Assembly (NCBI GenBank): GCA_029884035.1
Contig: JAOUIM010000115.1
Coordinates: 1 to 9,341 of the forward strand
Reading direction: 5' to 3'
Source: Aquincola sp.
GTDB taxonomy: Bacteria; Pseudomonadota; Gammaproteobacteria; Burkholderiales; Burkholderiaceae_C
DNA: 9,341 bases
This document shows, in pieces, positions 7,606 to 9,341 of the stretch. Within the stretch, counting starts at the first letter, position 1. Every line of letters begins with the position of its first letter. A program made the position numbers and the translations under genes. The notes below the pieces were generated by a model, which was given only the letters and a program-made list of their open reading frames with translations, had not been told where the DNA came from and did not search any database.

Positions 7606-8530
7606 GCCCGCAATCTCGCCCCACGCCCTGCTCCAGAAGCTGGAGTGGACCGTGCTGCGACGCCTCGACGGCGCGTTGCAGGGCGACTACCGCACGCTGT
7701 TTCGCGGCCATGGCGTGGATCTGGCCGACCTGCGCGAGTACCAGTCGCACGACGACGTCCGGCACATCGACTGGAACGTGACCGCGCGCCTGACCATTCC
7801 GCACGTGCGGCAGTTCACCGAGGAGCGCGACCTCACGGGCTGGTTCCTGCTTGACCTGTCGCCATCGATCGATTTCGGATCGCAGCGGCGCAAGCGCGAG
7901 GTCTCCGAGGCCTTCGTCGCCGTGATGGCCAGTCTCGTCCTGCGCCGCGGCAATCGCGCCGGCGCGGTGCTCTACGGCAACCAGATCGACACCGTGCTGC
8001 CGGCCAAGAGCGGGCGCAACCAGGTGCTCCACATCATGCAGCGCATGCGCGCGAGGCCGACGGCACCCGCGGCGGGCGCCACGCGGCTGGCGGACCTGAT
8101 CGAGCGCGCGCGGCCGTCGATCAAGCGACGTTCGGCTGTGTTTGTGGTGTCGGACTTCATCAGCGAGTCGGGCTGGGAAGGGTCGCTCGCGCGGCTGGCG
8201 CAGCGCCACGACGTGGTGGCCGTGCGACTGTACGACCCGTTCGAGATGACGCTGCCCGAGCTCGGGCTGGTGCTGATGCAGGACGCCGAGACCGGCGAGC
8301 AGATCTTCGTCGACACCGGCGCGCACGGCTTCCGTGAACGCTTCGAGGCCGCCGCGGCACGGCGCGAGACGGAACTGCGCGGTGCCCTGGCGCGCGCCGG
8401 CGTCGACACGCTCGAACTGCCCACCGATGGCGACCTCGGCGACGCAATCCTCGCCTTCGTGGATGCGCGCCGCCAGCGCAGCCGGCTCGCGGCGGGGGCG
8501 CTGCCGCTGAATGCACGGAGGCACGCATGA
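7598..8530 (+). CDS. DUF58 domain protein with vWA-like metal site
   Basis: This is the 310-residue DUF58 partner found beside MoxR ATPases. The signature stretch runs from residue 38 to 77: GHGVDLADLREYQ, HDDVRHIDWNVTAR, then FTEERD. After it comes a vWA-like domain whose MIDAS elements all appear present: D86-x-S88-x-S90 (DLSPS), a candidate T162 in GATRLAD and D186 in VVSDF. No membrane span is seen, so this is the short soluble form, likely cytoplasmic with MoxR; longer DUF58 proteins carry N-terminal spans. ATG 7598 is preferred, overlapping the MoxR stop by 8 bases; GTG 7589 is an alternative adding three residues. Its stop overlaps the next start as ATGA. The biochemical role of DUF58 is not established beyond association with MoxR. 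Confidence 0.93.
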
Positions 8531-9341
8531 ACGACGTCGGGGCCATTGTCGGCTCGGTGAACTTCCTCTGGCAGGAAGCCCTGTGGGCGTTGCTGCTGCT
8601 GCCGTTGCTCGTGTTGTTGTACGTCTGGCTGCTGAACCGGCGCAAGAAAACCGCGGTGGCCTGGTCGAGCCTGGGCATCATCAAGGAAGCGATGGGCAGG
8701 CAGCGCCTTTGGCGCCGGCATGTGCCCCCCGTGCTGATGCTCGCCGCGATCACCTCGCTGATCGTCGCCACCTCGCGACCCACCGCGGTCATCACGCTGC
8801 CGCTGGTGGAGCAGACCATCATCCTGGCGATGGACGTCTCGGGCTCGATGCGCGCTGCCGACGTGGAGCCCAACCGCCTGGTCGCATCGCAGAACGCGGC
8901 CAAGGCTTTCATCGCCGAGCTGCCGCGCTCGGTGCGCGTGGGCGTGGTGTCGTTTGCCGGTACCGCGGCCGTCGTGCAACCGCCCACGCTGTCGCGTGAC
9001 GACGTCGTGGCCGCGATCGACCGCTTCCAGCTGCAGCGCGGCACCGCGATCGGCAGCGGCATCGTGCTCAGCCTGGCGACGATCTTCCCCGACGCCGGCA
9101 TCGACCTGTCGCAGATCACCGGTCAGCGCCTGATGCCCAAGGCGCTGGGCGACACCAAGCCGGATAAGGAGTTCACCCCGGTCGAGCCCGGCAGCTACAC
9201 ATCGGCCGTGATCGTCCTGCTCACCGACGGGCAGCGCACGACCGGCCCCGACTCGATGGATGCGGCCAAGATGGCCGCCGACCGCGGCATCAAGATCTAC
9301 ACCGTGGGCATCGGCACCAAGGAGGGTGAGACGATCGGATT
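8527..9341 (+). CDS. BatA-type membrane vWA-domain protein (3' end cut by window edge)
   Basis: 271 codons are visible before the window ends. Residues 17-36 form a first membrane span followed by NRRKK. A second span at about 67-83 is preceded by RQRLWRRH. This places the loop in the cytoplasm and the following vWA domain in the periplasm. The vWA metal site is complete: DVSGSM (103-108), T173 in RGTAIGSG and D234 in LLTDGQ. About 35 residues (roughly 189-224) are inserted between the helix after T173 and the LLTDG strand, longer than in compact BatA proteins. Full-length members usually have a third span near the C-terminus, expected beyond 9341. The start ATG 8527 overlaps the DUF58 stop (ATGA). 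No DUF4381 gene lies between DUF58 and this gene, unlike many bat operons. The family is firm; the cargo is unknown. Confidence 0.92.
   Translation, partial: MNDVGAIVGSVNFLWQEALWALLLLPLLVLLYVWLLNRRKKTAVAWSSLGIIKEAMGRQRLWRRHVPPVLMLAAITSLIVATSRPTAVITLPLVEQTIILAMDVSGSMRAADVEPNRLVASQNAAKAFIAELPRSVRVGVVSFAGTAAVVQPPTLSRDDVVAAIDRFQLQRGTAIGSGIVLSLATIFPDAGIDLSQITGQRLMPKALGDTKPDKEFTPVEPGSYTSAVIVLLTDGQRTTGPDSMDAAKMAADRGIKIYTVGIGTKEGETIG

Overview
The window is GC-rich chromosomal DNA, about two thirds G+C by eye. It is densely coded and carries nine genes, with no RNA gene, insertion sequence, CRISPR array or integrase visible. Gene content suggests a betaproteobacterium, probably of the Burkholderiales: a TctA/TctB tricarboxylate transporter pair, a solitary GspE-type ATPase beside a SpeE-like protein, and a protease-MoxR-DUF58-vWA cluster. 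This placement rests on family knowledge, not on a marker gene.

Three transcription blocks can be drawn. (1) On the minus strand at the left edge, tctB (1558 to 1094) and tctA (1084, running off the left edge) encode the two membrane subunits of a tripartite tricarboxylate transporter. No tctC receptor gene is adjacent. A good -10 element, TAGAAT, lies ahead of tctB, and a hairpin followed by GTTTT overlaps the end of the preceding gene, so tctBA is probably its own unit. (2) Also on the minus strand, from 5581 down to 1659, is a tightly packed four-gene run in transcription order: tatD (metal-dependent deoxyribonuclease), a family 6 uracil-DNA glycosylase superfamily protein (deoxyinosine/hypoxanthine glycosylase type), a SpeE-like Rossmann-fold protein and an orphan GspE/PulE secretion ATPase. 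The first three are joined by TGATG and GTGA stop/start overlaps, and the last follows after 10 bases. (3) On the plus strand, from 5635 to beyond the right edge, are a membrane-anchored trypsin-like (HtrA-type, PDZ-less) protease, a MoxR AAA+ ATPase, a DUF58 protein with a vWA-like metal site, and a BatA-type membrane vWA protein cut by the window end. These four are also coupled by overlaps or embedded ribosome sites.

Blocks 2 and 3 diverge from a 53-base intergenic region (5582-5634), so both promoters must be in or very near it. Block 3 is a MoxR-type chaperone/metal-insertion or envelope-stress module with a protease as its first gene. The protease domain and the vWA domain are both predicted to face the periplasm, while MoxR and DUF58 are predicted to be cytoplasmic. 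Block 2 combines two DNA-acting enzymes with a secretion/pilus-type motor that has no partner genes here. No stretch longer than about 100 bases lacks a gene. Nothing in the window is clearly a wholly new system; the most interesting items are the protease-MoxR-vWA coupling, the orphan GspE context and the reduced SpeE-like protein.
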